From a bacterium (lineage in GTDB: Bacteria > Cyanobacteriota > Vampirovibrionia > Gastranaerophilales > Gastranaerophilaceae), in the NCBI GenBank assembly GCA_024408905.1, contig JAKSUP010000015.1, positions 1 to 13,569 on the forward strand: 13,569 nucleotides of DNA, read 5' to 3'. A program made the position numbers and the translations under genes. Each line of letters opens with the position of its first letter. Within the stretch, counting starts at the first letter, position 1. Below the pieces are notes generated by a model. That model searched no databases, had not been told where the DNA came from, and saw only the letters and a list, made by a program, of their open reading frames with translations. Shown one piece after another: positions 1-7,866 of this stretch.

Positions 1-248
1 CAACAATTCCACACTATTTATCACATCCTGCATATTATCAAAATTATTTTAGAGCAACACTTATAAAAGCACAGATTTATAATTATCTAAAAGAAAATTT
101 GGGAAATATTACAGAAAATAAAAAAACATCAAAATTTTTAAAAGATAATTTGTTTAAATACGGAACATCTTTCGAAGAAAATGAACTAATAGAAAAATTT
201 ACAGGAAAAAAATTATCTTCTGATGATTTTTTAAGCAATTTAAAATAA
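1..248 (+). CDS. Zinc metallopeptidase (M2/M3-like), C-terminal fragment
   Basis: An open frame enters from the left edge (first full codon at 3) and ends with TAA at 246-248, giving about 81 residues. The fragment begins with TIPHYLSHPAYYQNYFRA, which resembles the helix after the active site of gluzincin peptidases (M3 oligopeptidases and bacterial M2 relatives), where a similar aromatic-rich stretch lines the substrate channel. It ends with LFKYGTSF...ELIEKFTGKKLSSDDFL, like the final helices of these families. The catalytic HExxH would lie upstream of the window, so activity cannot be judged. The family is inferred from C-terminal resemblance only; M2 versus M3 is unresolved. The stop codon lies 3 bp from the convergent fliI stop, and no terminator is visible between them. 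Confidence 0.55.
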   Translation, partial: TIPHYLSHPAYYQNYFRATLIKAQIYNYLKENLGNITENKKTSKFLKDNLFKYGTSFEENELIEKFTGKKLSSDDFLSNLK

Positions 249-251
249 AAA

Positions 252-1568
252 TTACATTTGACTAAGTGCAATAAGTGAATTTATAGTATCTTCGTATTCA
301 ATTTTTTCTTTTGTTGTCTGGGTTAAAAATTCATTAATTTTATTCATTAATGAAATAGCTTTATCGCATTGTGGATTTGAACCTGAAACATAAGCACCAA
401 TATTAATCAAATCTTCGTTTTTAGCATAAACTGCCAATAAATTTCTCAAAACACCGGCTGCGTCTTTATGTTCTTTAGTTACAACATCTCCCATAACCCT
501 GCTTAATGATTGTAAAACGTCAATTGCTGGATAATGGTTTTTGTGAGCCAATTCTCTTGAAAGCATAATGTGACCGTCTAAGATACTTCTTGATGTATCG
601 GAAATTGGTTCATTAAAATCGTCACCTTCAACCAAAACTGTATAAAGACCGGTAATTGTACCAAGTTCATTAGTACCGGTTCTTTCCATAAGTTTCGGCA
701 TAAGAGCAAAAACAGAAGGTGTATAACCTCTTGTTGCAGGAGGTTCACCAATCGCAAGACCAACTTCTCTCTGTGCCATAGCAATACGTGTTACAGAATC
801 AAGCATAAAAAGAACATCCATTCCTTTATCTCTAAAGTATTCTGCTATTGTCGTTGCAACAAAAGCTGCTTTTATTTTAACTAAAGATGGTTGTTCAGAA
901 GTTGCTGCAACAACTATAGAACGCTTCATTCCTTCGTGACCAAGAATTTCTTCAATAAATTCTTTAACCTCACGACCACGTTCACCAATTAAGGCAATTA
1001 CATTTAAATCTGCAGAAGTATTTTTTGCCATCATACCCAAAGTTGTACTTTTACCTACACCTGAACCTGCAAAAATACCCATCCTTTGACCTTTTCCTAC
1101 AGTTGCAAATCCGTCAACAGATTTTATACCCAACGCCAAAGGTTCAGAAATACGCTTTCTTTTTAATGGGTTTATGGCATCAGCCATTGTTGGACGATAT
1201 TCTGAAAATCTTATATCTCCTAAAGTATCTATAGGTCGCCCTAAACCATCCAATACTCTACCTATAAGTTGTTTTCCGACACCAATTTTCATAGCACCAC
1301 CGGAATTTACAACCATAGCACCGGGTTGTATACCGTCAGGCGCACCAAGAGGCATAAGTAAAATTTTATCTTTTTTAAAACCTACAACTTCTGCATAAAT
1401 AGGTTTATCATTAAATTTGTTATATATGTAACACAAATCACCAATAGAAGATTTTGGGCCGTCAGATTCTATTGTTAAACCAATAATTTCGGTTATTTTT
1501 CCGACCTCTTTTATTGATTTTGTTTTATTTATAATATCTAAATACTTATCCTTGTTCCAACTCATCAT
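252..1568 (-). CDS. fliI: Flagellar export ATPase FliI
   Basis: FliI is the cytoplasmic hexameric ATPase of the flagellar type III export apparatus, related to F1-ATPase beta. It helps deliver rod, hook and filament subunits to the export gate. The 438-residue length is normal. Visible motifs are Walker A GSGVGKST at residues 168-175, a Walker B-like strand DVLFMLDSVTR, and the type III ATPase signature region PSVFALMPKLMERTG. The C-terminal GAYVSGSNPQCDKAI matches the family's last helical domain. Translation may start at either of two adjacent ATGs (1568 or 1565); the GGAG just upstream is better spaced for 1565. The start overlaps the end of fliH by about 20 bp, so translation is probably coupled. 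It is the last gene of the fliF-G-H-I operon. No fliJ follows, because the next gene is convergent. Confidence 0.97.
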   Translation of the reverse strand: MMSWNKDKYLDIINKTKSIKEVGKITEIIGLTIESDGPKSSIGDLCYIYNKFNDKPIYAEVVGFKKDKILLMPLGAPDGIQPGAMVVNSGGAMKIGVGKQLIGRVLDGLGRPIDTLGDIRFSEYRPTMADAINPLKRKRISEPLALGIKSVDGFATVGKGQRMGIFAGSGVGKSTTLGMMAKNTSADLNVIALIGERGREVKEFIEEILGHEGMKRSIVVAATSEQPSLVKIKAAFVATTIAEYFRDKGMDVLFMLDSVTRIAMAQREVGLAIGEPPATRGYTPSVFALMPKLMERTGTNELGTITGLYTVLVEGDDFNEPISDTSRSILDGHIMLSRELAHKNHYPAIDVLQSLSRVMGDVVTKEHKDAAGVLRNLLAVYAKNEDLINIGAYVSGSNPQCDKAISLMNKINEFLTQTTKEKIEYEDTINSLIALSQM

Positions 1569-2301
1569 TAGCTCCTGTAAGCATTTGTTGTGCTATTTCT
1601 TGAATTTGAGCTGAAACTCGTGAATCTAATCTTGAGGTCATTGTTTCTACAATAACACCGTCAGGGGAAACAGAATTATCTTCTATTATACGAATAGACT
1701 GCATTTTTGGAATTTCTTCTTTAAAATTTTCTGCTAAATTGTTTATATTATCTAATAATTCAGGATTAACAATTATTGTTACATTTTCTTTATCATTTAA
1801 TTCTTTTATTGCATCAAGAGTTATTTTTTTAAGAACTTTGTCATCAAATTTTATATGACAAACCTTGTCTGCAATAATAGAAACAAGTTCAACAATATCC
1901 AATGTAGCAGAATCTATTATATTTTTTTTAATATCAAAAGCACTTGTTGCAAAAGTATCAAGAGCTTATATAGCCTTATAAGCGTCATTTTGAAATTTTG
2001 TAAGACCGTCAGTTTCTCCTTTTTCAAAACCGTCTTGATAACCTTTATCTTTTATACTTTCGTATTCTTGTTCACCTTTTTTTCTTGATTCTTGAATAAT
2101 CCTATCAGCTTCAGTATTGGCAGTTTGAACGATAATTTGTGATTTATTTTCTGCACCATCTAATATTTGTTGAGCTTTAGCATCAGTTTCTTCTATAATT
2201 TTTTTTACTTTTGCTTGTTGCACAGTAACTTTAGACTGCTCAATCGGCAGAACATAGTTGTTACCTATTTGAATTTCTTGACTTTTAATTCTATTACTCA
2301 A
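1546..2301 (-). pseudogene. fliH: Flagellar assembly protein FliH, interrupted by an in-frame TAA
   Basis: FliH is the elongated dimer that binds FliI and tethers it to the motor C-ring. Read through, the frame is 251 codons, a normal FliH length. The N-terminal part (residues 1-111) is charged and coiled-coil-like and ends in GYQDGFEKGETDG, the GxxxG repeat typical of FliH/YscL. The C-terminal part holds VSPDGVIVETMTSRLDSRV, the usual FliH beta-hairpin region. Codon 112 is TAA (plus positions 1966-1968), and both halves are in the same frame, so this is a point nonsense rather than a frameshift. The start is TTG at 2301, overlapping the fliG stop by 8 bp, with GAGGA upstream. Restart at TTG 1902 is possible but no ribosome-binding site is seen there. 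Sequencing error, strain polymorphism, readthrough or true loss all remain possible. Confidence 0.85.
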
Positions 2302-3343
2302 TTAACTCATCCTCAACACTAGCACGTGTAATAGTAATTTCGCCTGTTGCTTCAAGAGTTCTGATAGTGTTAACAATACCTGTTTGAGCTTCTTGTACTT
2401 CTTTTGCACGAACAGGGCCAAGATATTCCATATCATCAGCAAGCATTTGTCTTGCTCTTTCTGACATATTTTTAAATATTTTTTCTTTGATTTCTTCTTT
2501 TGTACCTTTAAGTGCAAGAGCAAGAGTTTTTGTTTCAACATCACGCAATAGTCTTTGAATACCTCTATCATCAAGAATAATAATATCTTCAAATACGAAC
2601 ATAAGATCTCTGACTTCTTGTGCCATTTGTTGATTTTCAATATCAAGCCATTCCATAATATTTTTTTCTGTACTTCTGTCGCAACAGTTCAAAATGTTTG
2701 CAAGAGATTCAACACCACCGGCATTTGAAAAATCTTGTACTAACAAAGCTGAGAATTTCTTTTGAACAATATCTTCAATTGTAGTTAAAATTTCAGGGTT
2801 TGTTGGTGTCATATCTGCAATCTTAAGTGATACTACAGCCTGAATATCCGGAGGTAAGAAAGCCAAAACCTGAGCTGCAAGAGCAGGTCTTAAATATGCA
2901 AGAATTAACGCTAAAAGCTGAGGGTTTTCTGAAGAAAAAGTGTTTGCAAGTTGTGACGGATCTGCTTCGTTTAGGAAATAAAACGGGTTAGTGTTAACCA
3001 TAGAGTTAACTTTATCTAACAAACTGGCAGCTTCAGTTTCACCATACGCTTGTGCCAATAATTGTTTAGCATAAGCAACACCACCTTGAGTAATATAATT
3101 TTTTGCTTGAAAAACAGTTCTGAATTCACTCAAGATACTTGTTAAATCTTCATCAGAAACTTTTCCTAAGTTTGCAATATCAAGAGTAATTTGTTCCAAT
3201 AAATCTTCGTCTTTTATGTTTTTAAGTATTTCAGAAGAAGTAGCAGGTCCAAGAGCAATTAAAAGCGCAGCAACTTTTTGAGTAGGTCGTTTAAAGACCT
3301 TCTTATCTTCTTCTTTTGCTTTTTTTACTTCTTCTATACCCAT
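2294..3343 (-). CDS. fliG: Flagellar motor switch protein FliG
   Basis: FliG is the C-ring protein that binds the MS-ring (FliF) with its N-terminal domain and meets the stator with its C-terminal domain, producing torque. The 349-residue length is slightly above the usual 330-340. Residues 20-110 are the N-terminal armadillo-like domain. The EHPQ motif of the middle domain appears as ENPQ at 139-142, a conservative change. The C-terminal torque domain is clear: FVFEDIIILDDRGIQRLL at 249-266, then ALALKG and SERARQMLADDMEYLGPVR, aligning well with the known FliG_C core including the charged LDDR helix. It starts 12 bp after the fliF stop and its end overlaps the fliH start, consistent with one operon. 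Confidence 0.97.
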   Translation of the reverse strand: MGIEEVKKAKEEDKKVFKRPTQKVAALLIALGPATSSEILKNIKDEDLLEQITLDIANLGKVSDEDLTSILSEFRTVFQAKNYITQGGVAYAKQLLAQAYGETEAASLLDKVNSMVNTNPFYFLNEADPSQLANTFSSENPQLLALILAYLRPALAAQVLAFLPPDIQAVVSLKIADMTPTNPEILTTIEDIVQKKFSALLVQDFSNAGGVESLANILNCCDRSTEKNIMEWLDIENQQMAQEVRDLMFVFEDIIILDDRGIQRLLRDVETKTLALALKGTKEEIKEKIFKNMSERARQMLADDMEYLGPVRAKEVQEAQTGIVNTIRTLEATGEITITRASVEDELIE

Positions 3344-3355
3344 TGTCTATATCTC

Positions 3356-4897
3356 TTATTCTCTGATAAATGATGTTATAAGTTTTGCTGCTTCTTCAGG
3401 AGCGCCCATAATAGCTTCGTTTAATTCAGTTATAGTTTGCTCTTTTTGTGACTGAATTTCTTTTTTGTTTAATTCAATTTTAGGTAAAGCAGCTTCGATT
3501 TCTTCTTCTTCAGAAGCTCTTGATGTATCTTCAACAACCTTCTTTTCAATCATTCTAGGAGCAGGCATTTTTGTAATAAAGTTTTTCAAAACAATTAATG
3601 CAAATAAACCAAGAACAAAAACTACAACCAAAGGAATGACGGATGAAGTAATTGTATAAATAAGCTGTTCTTTTTGATATTGTTTAGCAATATTTGCTTT
3701 AGCTTCTTTATCAATTTTTGCACCTTCAAATTGTAAGCCGGAAACAGAGATAGAATCACCTCTTGAGAAATCAACACCTGAAGCAGAAACAATTAAGTTT
3801 TTAAGTTCTTCTTTCTCAGAATCTGTTAAGATTTTATTAACAGCAACAGCAATAGACATTCTTTTTATAGTTCCCGGAGCATAAACAACTTGTTTAACTT
3901 CTTTTGAAACACTATAATTTATTGCACTTTTTTGTTTAGAATAGTTCAAGTTTCTTTGATTAACAACTGTAGAATTTGGAACATGATTAGGGTTTTCATA
4001 AGATTCAATTTCAGATTGAGAACTTGTAACAACACCTTCTCCCTTTTCATTAATAGGCATATAGCTTTCAATAGTTGATTTTGCAGAATTAAAATCAATA
4101 TCGGCATTAACCTGAACGGAAACATTTCCGTTTCCTACGATTTTTTCTAAAACATCGCTTACTTTTTTTGCAGTTTGTTTTTCCAAGTTTGTTTTAAAAC
4201 TTTCCATATCTGTTGAATTTTTAGAAGTTTCATCAGATAAAACATTTCCGTCTTGGTCTGTGATAAATACTTGGTCAGGAGTCATTCTCGGAACAGAATA
4301 AGCAACAAGGTTTTTAATAGCTTTTACTTGAGAACTTTTGATTTTATAACCCGGATTTAAAACAAGAATAACGGATGCGCTTGGTTTTTCGTCATTATCT
4401 TCAAAAATAGAACGCTCAGGCTCTGCTAACTGTACTTTTGCATATTTTATACCATTAATTTTTTCAATTGAACGTGTAATTTCGCCTTGAAAAATTCTTT
4501 GTTTTGTTAATTTGTTTTTAAAATCAGTTGAACCCAATTGCATATCATCTAATAATTCAAAGCCACCGTCACCGTCTTTGATTAAATCATTTTCGGCAAC
4601 GAAAACTCTCATATCATCTCTGATATTAGATGGAACCAAAATAGATTTTTTATCTTCTGAAACCTTATATTGATAACCATTCTTTTTCATGTTTTCAACA
4701 ATACTTAAAGTATTTACTTCGTTTAAGTCTGAATATAAAACGACCCAGTCAGGTTCCATTGCTTTTGAAAGGAAAAATGTAGCTGCAACAATCGTAACAA
4801 CAATTAAGGCAACTAACCCGAGTTTTTGGGCTTCATCTAAACCGTTCCAAAGCTTTTTTATATCATTTCCGAATAATGCAAAATAGTTATTTTCCAT
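3356..4897 (-). CDS. fliF: Flagellar MS-ring protein FliF
   Basis: FliF forms the membrane MS-ring on which the C-ring and export gate assemble. The protein is 513 residues. A transmembrane helix lies at about residues 26-46 (LVALIVVTIVAATFFL). The periplasmic ring-building domains follow, with VQLAEPERSIF and ASVILVLNPG, typical of the YscJ/FliF domain. A second transmembrane helix (IPLVVVFVLGLFALIVL) is near residue 430. The acidic cytoplasmic tail ends in EEAAKLITSFIRE, the segment that binds FliG. It is the first gene of the operon, with a ribosome-binding site (GGGGA) a few bases before ATG 4897 and a promoter about 30 bp upstream. fliE, often adjacent, is not here. Confidence 0.97.
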   Translation of the reverse strand: MENNYFALFGNDIKKLWNGLDEAQKLGLVALIVVTIVAATFFLSKAMEPDWVVLYSDLNEVNTLSIVENMKKNGYQYKVSEDKKSILVPSNIRDDMRVFVAENDLIKDGDGGFELLDDMQLGSTDFKNKLTKQRIFQGEITRSIEKINGIKYAKVQLAEPERSIFEDNDEKPSASVILVLNPGYKIKSSQVKAIKNLVAYSVPRMTPDQVFITDQDGNVLSDETSKNSTDMESFKTNLEKQTAKKVSDVLEKIVGNGNVSVQVNADIDFNSAKSTIESYMPINEKGEGVVTSSQSEIESYENPNHVPNSTVVNQRNLNYSKQKSAINYSVSKEVKQVVYAPGTIKRMSIAVAVNKILTDSEKEELKNLIVSASGVDFSRGDSISVSGLQFEGAKIDKEAKANIAKQYQKEQLIYTITSSVIPLVVVFVLGLFALIVLKNFITKMPAPRMIEKKVVEDTSRASEEEEIEAALPKIELNKKEIQSQKEQTITELNEAIMGAPEEAAKLITSFIRE

Positions 4898-4928
4898 CTT
4901 TTCCCCAAGGTATAATTGTTCACTATAA

Positions 4929-4957
4929 ATAATAACCTATATTAAATAAAGTTTCAA
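4929..4957 (-). promoter_or_regulatory. Sigma-70-type promoter for fliFGHI
   Basis: Reading the minus strand, -35 TTGAAA (4957-4952) is followed by a 17-bp spacer and -10 TATTAT (4934-4929). This predicts a start near 4922 and a leader of about 25 nt before the fliF ATG at 4897. The resemblance is to housekeeping promoters, not to sigma-28 or sigma-54 flagellar promoters. Prediction only. Confidence 0.6.
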
Positions 4958-4988
4958 ATTGTTAACTTTCTTTACATTCCAAGTGTTT

Positions 4989-5648
4989 TCAGTCTATTTT
5001 TCTGCCAACTTCCATAATAACGGGAACTTTGCCATTGTTTCTTATTTGACGTTCAAAATTTGTAATATCGACAGAGATTGCATCAAAAGTATTATAATGC
5101 ATTGGTATAACATAACTTGCGCCAATCCATTCTGCAGCATTTACTGCTTGCTCGATATCCATTGTATAATATCCTCCGACAGGAAGTATTGCTATTTCCG
5201 GAGAATAAAGCTCCCTTATGGTTTTCATTTCTTGATTTAAACAAGTATCTCCGGCATGATAAATGGATTTGCCTCTTATTGCAAAAACAAAACCACACGG
5301 ACAACCTGCATAATTTCCATCAGGAGTTGAGCTTGAATGGTATGCCGGAACAGCAATTACCCTTCCCCAAGGATATTGCATCCAACTACCAAGCCCGACT
5401 CCGTTTGCGTTAGCACCTTTTTTTGAACAATAATTAGCAAGTTCAAATATTGCAGTAATTTTTGCGCCTGTTTTTTTAGAAATTTCTATGGCACTTCCGA
5501 GGTGATCACCATGACCATGTGTAACAAAAATATCAGTAACACCATTTGGGTCATAATCAGGTGAAGCAACTAAAAAAGGATCTATTAAAATTTTACCTTT
5601 TTCTGTTTCTATTTCGAAACAACTGTGTCCCAAAAACTTAATAGTCAT
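4989..5648 (-). CDS. UPF0173 metal-dependent hydrolase (metallo-beta-lactamase fold)
   Basis: This 219-residue protein belongs to the UPF0173 family of small metallo-beta-lactamase-fold hydrolases, cytoplasmic enzymes related to UlaG. Their substrate is generally not known, so a specific reaction cannot be given. Metal ligands are visible: THGHGDH at about residues 43-49, the central AVPAYHS histidine, GDT near residue 133, and HYNTF near the C-terminus. The N-terminal GHSCFEIETEKGKILIDPFL is a family hallmark. The start ATG lies 2 bp after the HxlR-gene stop, with AAAGG upstream, so the two genes are probably co-transcribed. The regulator may therefore control this hydrolase; that link is inference. 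Confidence 0.92.
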   Translation of the reverse strand: MTIKFLGHSCFEIETEKGKILIDPFLVASPDYDPNGVTDIFVTHGHGDHLGSAIEISKKTGAKITAIFELANYCSKKGANANGVGLGSWMQYPWGRVIAVPAYHSSSTPDGNYAGCPCGFVFAIRGKSIYHAGDTCLNQEMKTIRELYSPEIAILPVGGYYTMDIEQAVNAAEWIGASYVIPMHYNTFDAISVDITNFERQIRNNGKVPVIMEVGRKID

Positions 5649-5650
5649 AA

Positions 5651-5989
5651 TTAACCGTACCTTTCCATTAATTTTCTTAAACGCTTATATTCTTTGCCCC
5701 ATTTTTGCATAGAATCAACAACAGGACGTAAAGTATAACCAATATCACTTAAATAATATTCAACCTTAGGAGGAAGAATATCATATTCTTCTCTTACTAT
5801 TAATCCGTCATCTTCCATTTCTTTTAGGCAAGCTGTTAATACCTTTGCCGTACACCCAAGATTGTTTTTGAGTTCTACAAAACGCATTTCTTTTTTTAGC
5901 AATTCTTTAACTATAAGAATTTTCCATTTTGCACCAACAAGTTGCAAAACAACAGAAACCGGATTTGTAGCTAAATCTTTGTATTTCAT
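5651..5989 (-). CDS. HxlR-family winged-helix transcriptional regulator
   Basis: A MarR-like HxlR-family DNA-binding regulator, typically a dimer responding to aldehydes, redox or other stress. The core LVGAKWKILIVKELL, RFVELKNNLGCTAKVL (recognition helix region), LKEMEDDGLIVREEY and PPKVEYYLSDIG wing follow the family pattern, with usual length. I chose ATG 5989 (112 residues) over ATG 6019 (122 residues). ATG 5989 has GAGGA at 5998-5994 with good spacing, whereas the best promoter would begin transcription near 6014, inside the longer version. The longer start would add MVSKRYCEDC, with two cysteines that could matter for redox sensing, so it is not excluded. The gene sits 2 bp upstream of the UPF0173 hydrolase in the same operon. 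The signal it senses is unknown. Confidence 0.9.
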   Translation of the reverse strand: MKYKDLATNPVSVVLQLVGAKWKILIVKELLKKEMRFVELKNNLGCTAKVLTACLKEMEDDGLIVREEYDILPPKVEYYLSDIGYTLRPVVDSMQKWGKEYKRLRKLMERYG

Positions 5990-6020
5990 GCAATCCTCAC
6001 AGTATCTTTTTGATACCATA

Positions 6021-6048
6021 ATAATATCAAAATTTTAATCTTTTGCAA
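6021..6048 (-). promoter_or_regulatory. Promoter for the HxlR-UPF0173 operon
   Basis: On the minus strand, -35 TTGCAA (6048-6043), a 16-bp spacer ending in TGA, then -10 TATTAT (6026-6021): an extended -10 layout. Transcription would start near 6014, giving a leader of about 25 nt to the ATG at 5989. Prediction only. Confidence 0.5.
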
Positions 6049-6069
6049 TACAGTTTATGGTTGAGAAAA

Positions 6070-6402
6070 TTATTTTTTAACTTCTGTATTTTTTGTTGTA
6101 TCTGAAGATGACCAAAGTTCTTGCAATTTATCTTTAATTCCCATTCTGCCGAACCATTTTAAAACAAGACGTTCTTCGTATCCAAGTCCACCATTTAATT
6201 TACTAAAATCACCTAATACAAAAACAGCTTCAGAAATGGAAATTCTTATAAAACAATGTGGCTGTACAAATTTTTTCGGATCCATCCAAATTTTAATATT
6301 ATTATATTTTGCAACGCTGACGCTTCTGGCGTTATGGGCGTCTGATTGTTCTTGAATAATAAAACTTTTTAAATTGTCCTCTAAATCTTTAAATGTAGCC
6401 AT
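6070..6402 (-). CDS. Hypothetical protein, 110 residues
   Basis: I do not recognise this family. The protein is soluble-looking, with no signal peptide or membrane helix, and has a short central hydrophobic block (FIRISISEAVFVLGDF, about residues 51-66), a glycine-containing turn (KLNGGLGYEERLVLKWFGR) and a polar Thr/Lys-rich tail. The pattern suggests a small alpha/beta domain. It starts 12 bp after the UPF0210 stop, with AAAGGA before the ATG, so it is probably the second gene of that operon. A job linked to the UPF0210 protein is only a guess from position. Coding reality is supported by the ribosome-binding site, operon spacing and codon use like that of its neighbours. Confidence 0.8.
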   Translation of the reverse strand: MATFKDLEDNLKSFIIQEQSDAHNARSVSVAKYNNIKIWMDPKKFVQPHCFIRISISEAVFVLGDFSKLNGGLGYEERLVLKWFGRMGIKDKLQELWSSSDTTKNTEVKK

Positions 6403-6414
6403 CTCAATTTCCTT

Positions 6415-7782
6415 TTAATTATTTAAACTGTGAATTGGAGCCGGAATATGCCCGCCACGATTTACAAAATTTGCTGATGATAAATTTCCGACTTCCATAA
6501 TAGGTGCTTCTCCGAGTAAACCACCATAAACCACGTTATCTCCTACTTTTTTGTTTGGTACAGGAATAATTCTTGTGGCTGTTGTTTTTTTGTTAATCAT
6601 GCCAATGGCCATTTCATCGGCTATCATACCGGCGATTGTTGTAGAAGGTGTATCACCAGGTATTGCAATCATATCAAGCCCAACAGAACAAACACAAGTC
6701 ATTGCTTCAAGCTTATCAAAAGTCAAATGACCGTTTGAAACAGCTTCAATCATTCCTGCATCTTCAGAAACAGGAATAAACGCTCCTGAAAGCCCACCAA
6801 TATAACTTGTTGCCATAATCCCGCCTTTTTTAACAGAATCATTAAGCATTGCAAGTGCTGCAGTTGTCCCGTGTGCGCCTGCGTGTTCCAAACCCATAGC
6901 TTGGAATATTTCAGCAACACTATCTCCTACAGCAGGAGTTGGAGCCAGAGATAAATCTATAACACCAAACGGTATATTCAATTTTTCTGCAAGTTTTCTT
7001 CCGACTAATTCGCCTGTGCCTGTTATTTTATATGCAGTTTGTTTAATTTTATTTGCTAAAGTTCCCATATCTGCATCTTTGTGTAAATCAGATATTGCAG
7101 CTTTAACAACTCCCGGCCCTGATACACCTATATTTAATGCACAATCAGGTTCTCCGTAACCACAATATGCTCCTGCCATAAATGGATTATCTCCGACAGA
7201 ATTGCAAAAACAAACAAGTTTAGCTGCGCCGATGCCATCTTTATCTGCTGTCATTTCAGCTGATTGTTTAATAATTTCTGACATTTTTAAAATAGCATCC
7301 ATATTAATTCCGGCTTTTGATGTTGCAACATTGACTGATGAACATAACCTTTCTGTTGTTGCAAGAGCTTCCGGAATAGATTCAATCAGTCCTAAATCAC
7401 CAACGGTGAATCCTTTTTCTACAAGGGCAGAAAAACCTCCAATAAAGTCAATGCCAAGATTTTTGGCAGATTTATCAAGAACCTGTGCTATTTTTACATA
7501 ATCTTTTTGAGAGCAGCTTTCTCCAACAATAGAAATCGGAGTAACTGCAATTCTTTTATTAACAATCGGAATTGAATAATCGTTTTCAATTTCGTTTGCA
7601 TATTTTACAAGATTTTTTGCGTATTTATCAAGTTTAAATTGGATTTTGTCGCAAACAGTATTAATATTTTCGGAAAAACAATCTCTCAAACTAATTGCCA
7701 TAGTTACTGTACGAATATCAAAATTATACAGCTTTATCATATTAATTGTTTCAATAATTAAATTTTCGTCAAATACTGTCAT
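6415..7782 (-). CDS. UPF0210 (DUF711, PFL-like) family protein
   Basis: A 455-residue member of the UPF0210 family, a conserved cytoplasmic protein with a fold related to the glycyl-radical/PFL superfamily but no established reaction. Family hallmarks visible are the N-terminal [20 protein letters not shown], the middle [13 protein letters not shown], the glycine-rich [30 protein letters not shown] and MSYIGG-like [20 protein letters not shown], ending with [10 protein letters not shown]. In many genomes the gene sits beside a short ACT-domain UPF0237 gene. None is found here; instead a DAHP synthase with an N-terminal ACT-like domain is divergent. No Shine-Dalgarno sequence precedes the ATG, and the best promoter places the start of transcription only about 3 nt upstream. 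Confidence 0.95.
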   Translation of the reverse strand: MTVFDENLIIETINMIKLYNFDIRTVTMAISLRDCFSENINTVCDKIQFKLDKYAKNLVKYANEIENDYSIPIVNKRIAVTPISIVGESCSQKDYVKIAQVLDKSAKNLGIDFIGGFSALVEKGFTVGDLGLIESIPEALATTERLCSSVNVATSKAGINMDAILKMSEIIKQSAEMTADKDGIGAAKLVCFCNSVGDNPFMAGAYCGYGEPDCALNIGVSGPGVVKAAISDLHKDADMGTLANKIKQTAYKITGTGELVGRKLAEKLNIPFGVIDLSLAPTPAVGDSVAEIFQAMGLEHAGAHGTTAALAMLNDSVKKGGIMATSYIGGLSGAFIPVSEDAGMIEAVSNGHLTFDKLEAMTCVCSVGLDMIAIPGDTPSTTIAGMIADEMAIGMINKKTTATRIIPVPNKKVGDNVVYGGLLGEAPIMEVGNLSSANFVNRGGHIPAPIHSLNN

Positions 7783-7791
7783 AGTGATTTT

Positions 7792-7820
7792 AGTATACCA
7801 TATATTAAGATAAATGCGAA
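7792..7820 (-). promoter_or_regulatory. Promoter for the UPF0210 operon, nearly leaderless
   Basis: On the minus strand, -35 TTCGCA (7820-7815), a 17-bp spacer ending in TGG, then -10 TATACT (7797-7792), an extended -10 form. The predicted start is near 7785, only about 3 nt before the ATG at 7782, and no ribosome-binding site is present. Confidence 0.5.
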
Positions 7821-7833
7821 GATTTAAACTTTT

Positions 7834-7842
7834 GTGTATAAT
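7834..7842 (+). promoter_or_regulatory. -10 region for aroF
   Basis: GTG followed directly by TATAAT (7837-7842). No good -35 is visible. The predicted start near 7849 leaves a short leader before the GGAGGT ribosome-binding site. The same 11-nt string GTGTATAATAA recurs at 10404-10414. Confidence 0.5.
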
Positions 7843-7854
7843 AAAACTAACCTT

Positions 7855-7860
7855 GGAGGT
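7855..7860 (+). promoter_or_regulatory. Ribosome-binding site fixing the aroF start
   Basis: GGAGGT lies 6 nt before ATG 7867. It rules out the longer in-frame GTG start at 7834, which overlaps the -10 box. Confidence 0.85.
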
Positions 7861-7866
7861 ATTCAG

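Noticed and set aside
1546-1902. Separate gene starting at TTG 1902
   Set aside because: It is the C-terminal half of FliH in the same frame as the upstream half; no ribosome-binding site precedes the TTG.
5990-6019. Longer HxlR start at ATG 6019
   Set aside because: The best promoter would start RNA downstream of this codon, and the Shine-Dalgarno sequence is placed for ATG 5989. Kept as an alternative only.
7834-7866. N-terminal extension of DAHP synthase from GTG 7834
   Set aside because: The codon overlaps the -10 box. ATG 7867 has GGAGGT at proper spacing and gives the family-standard 338 residues.
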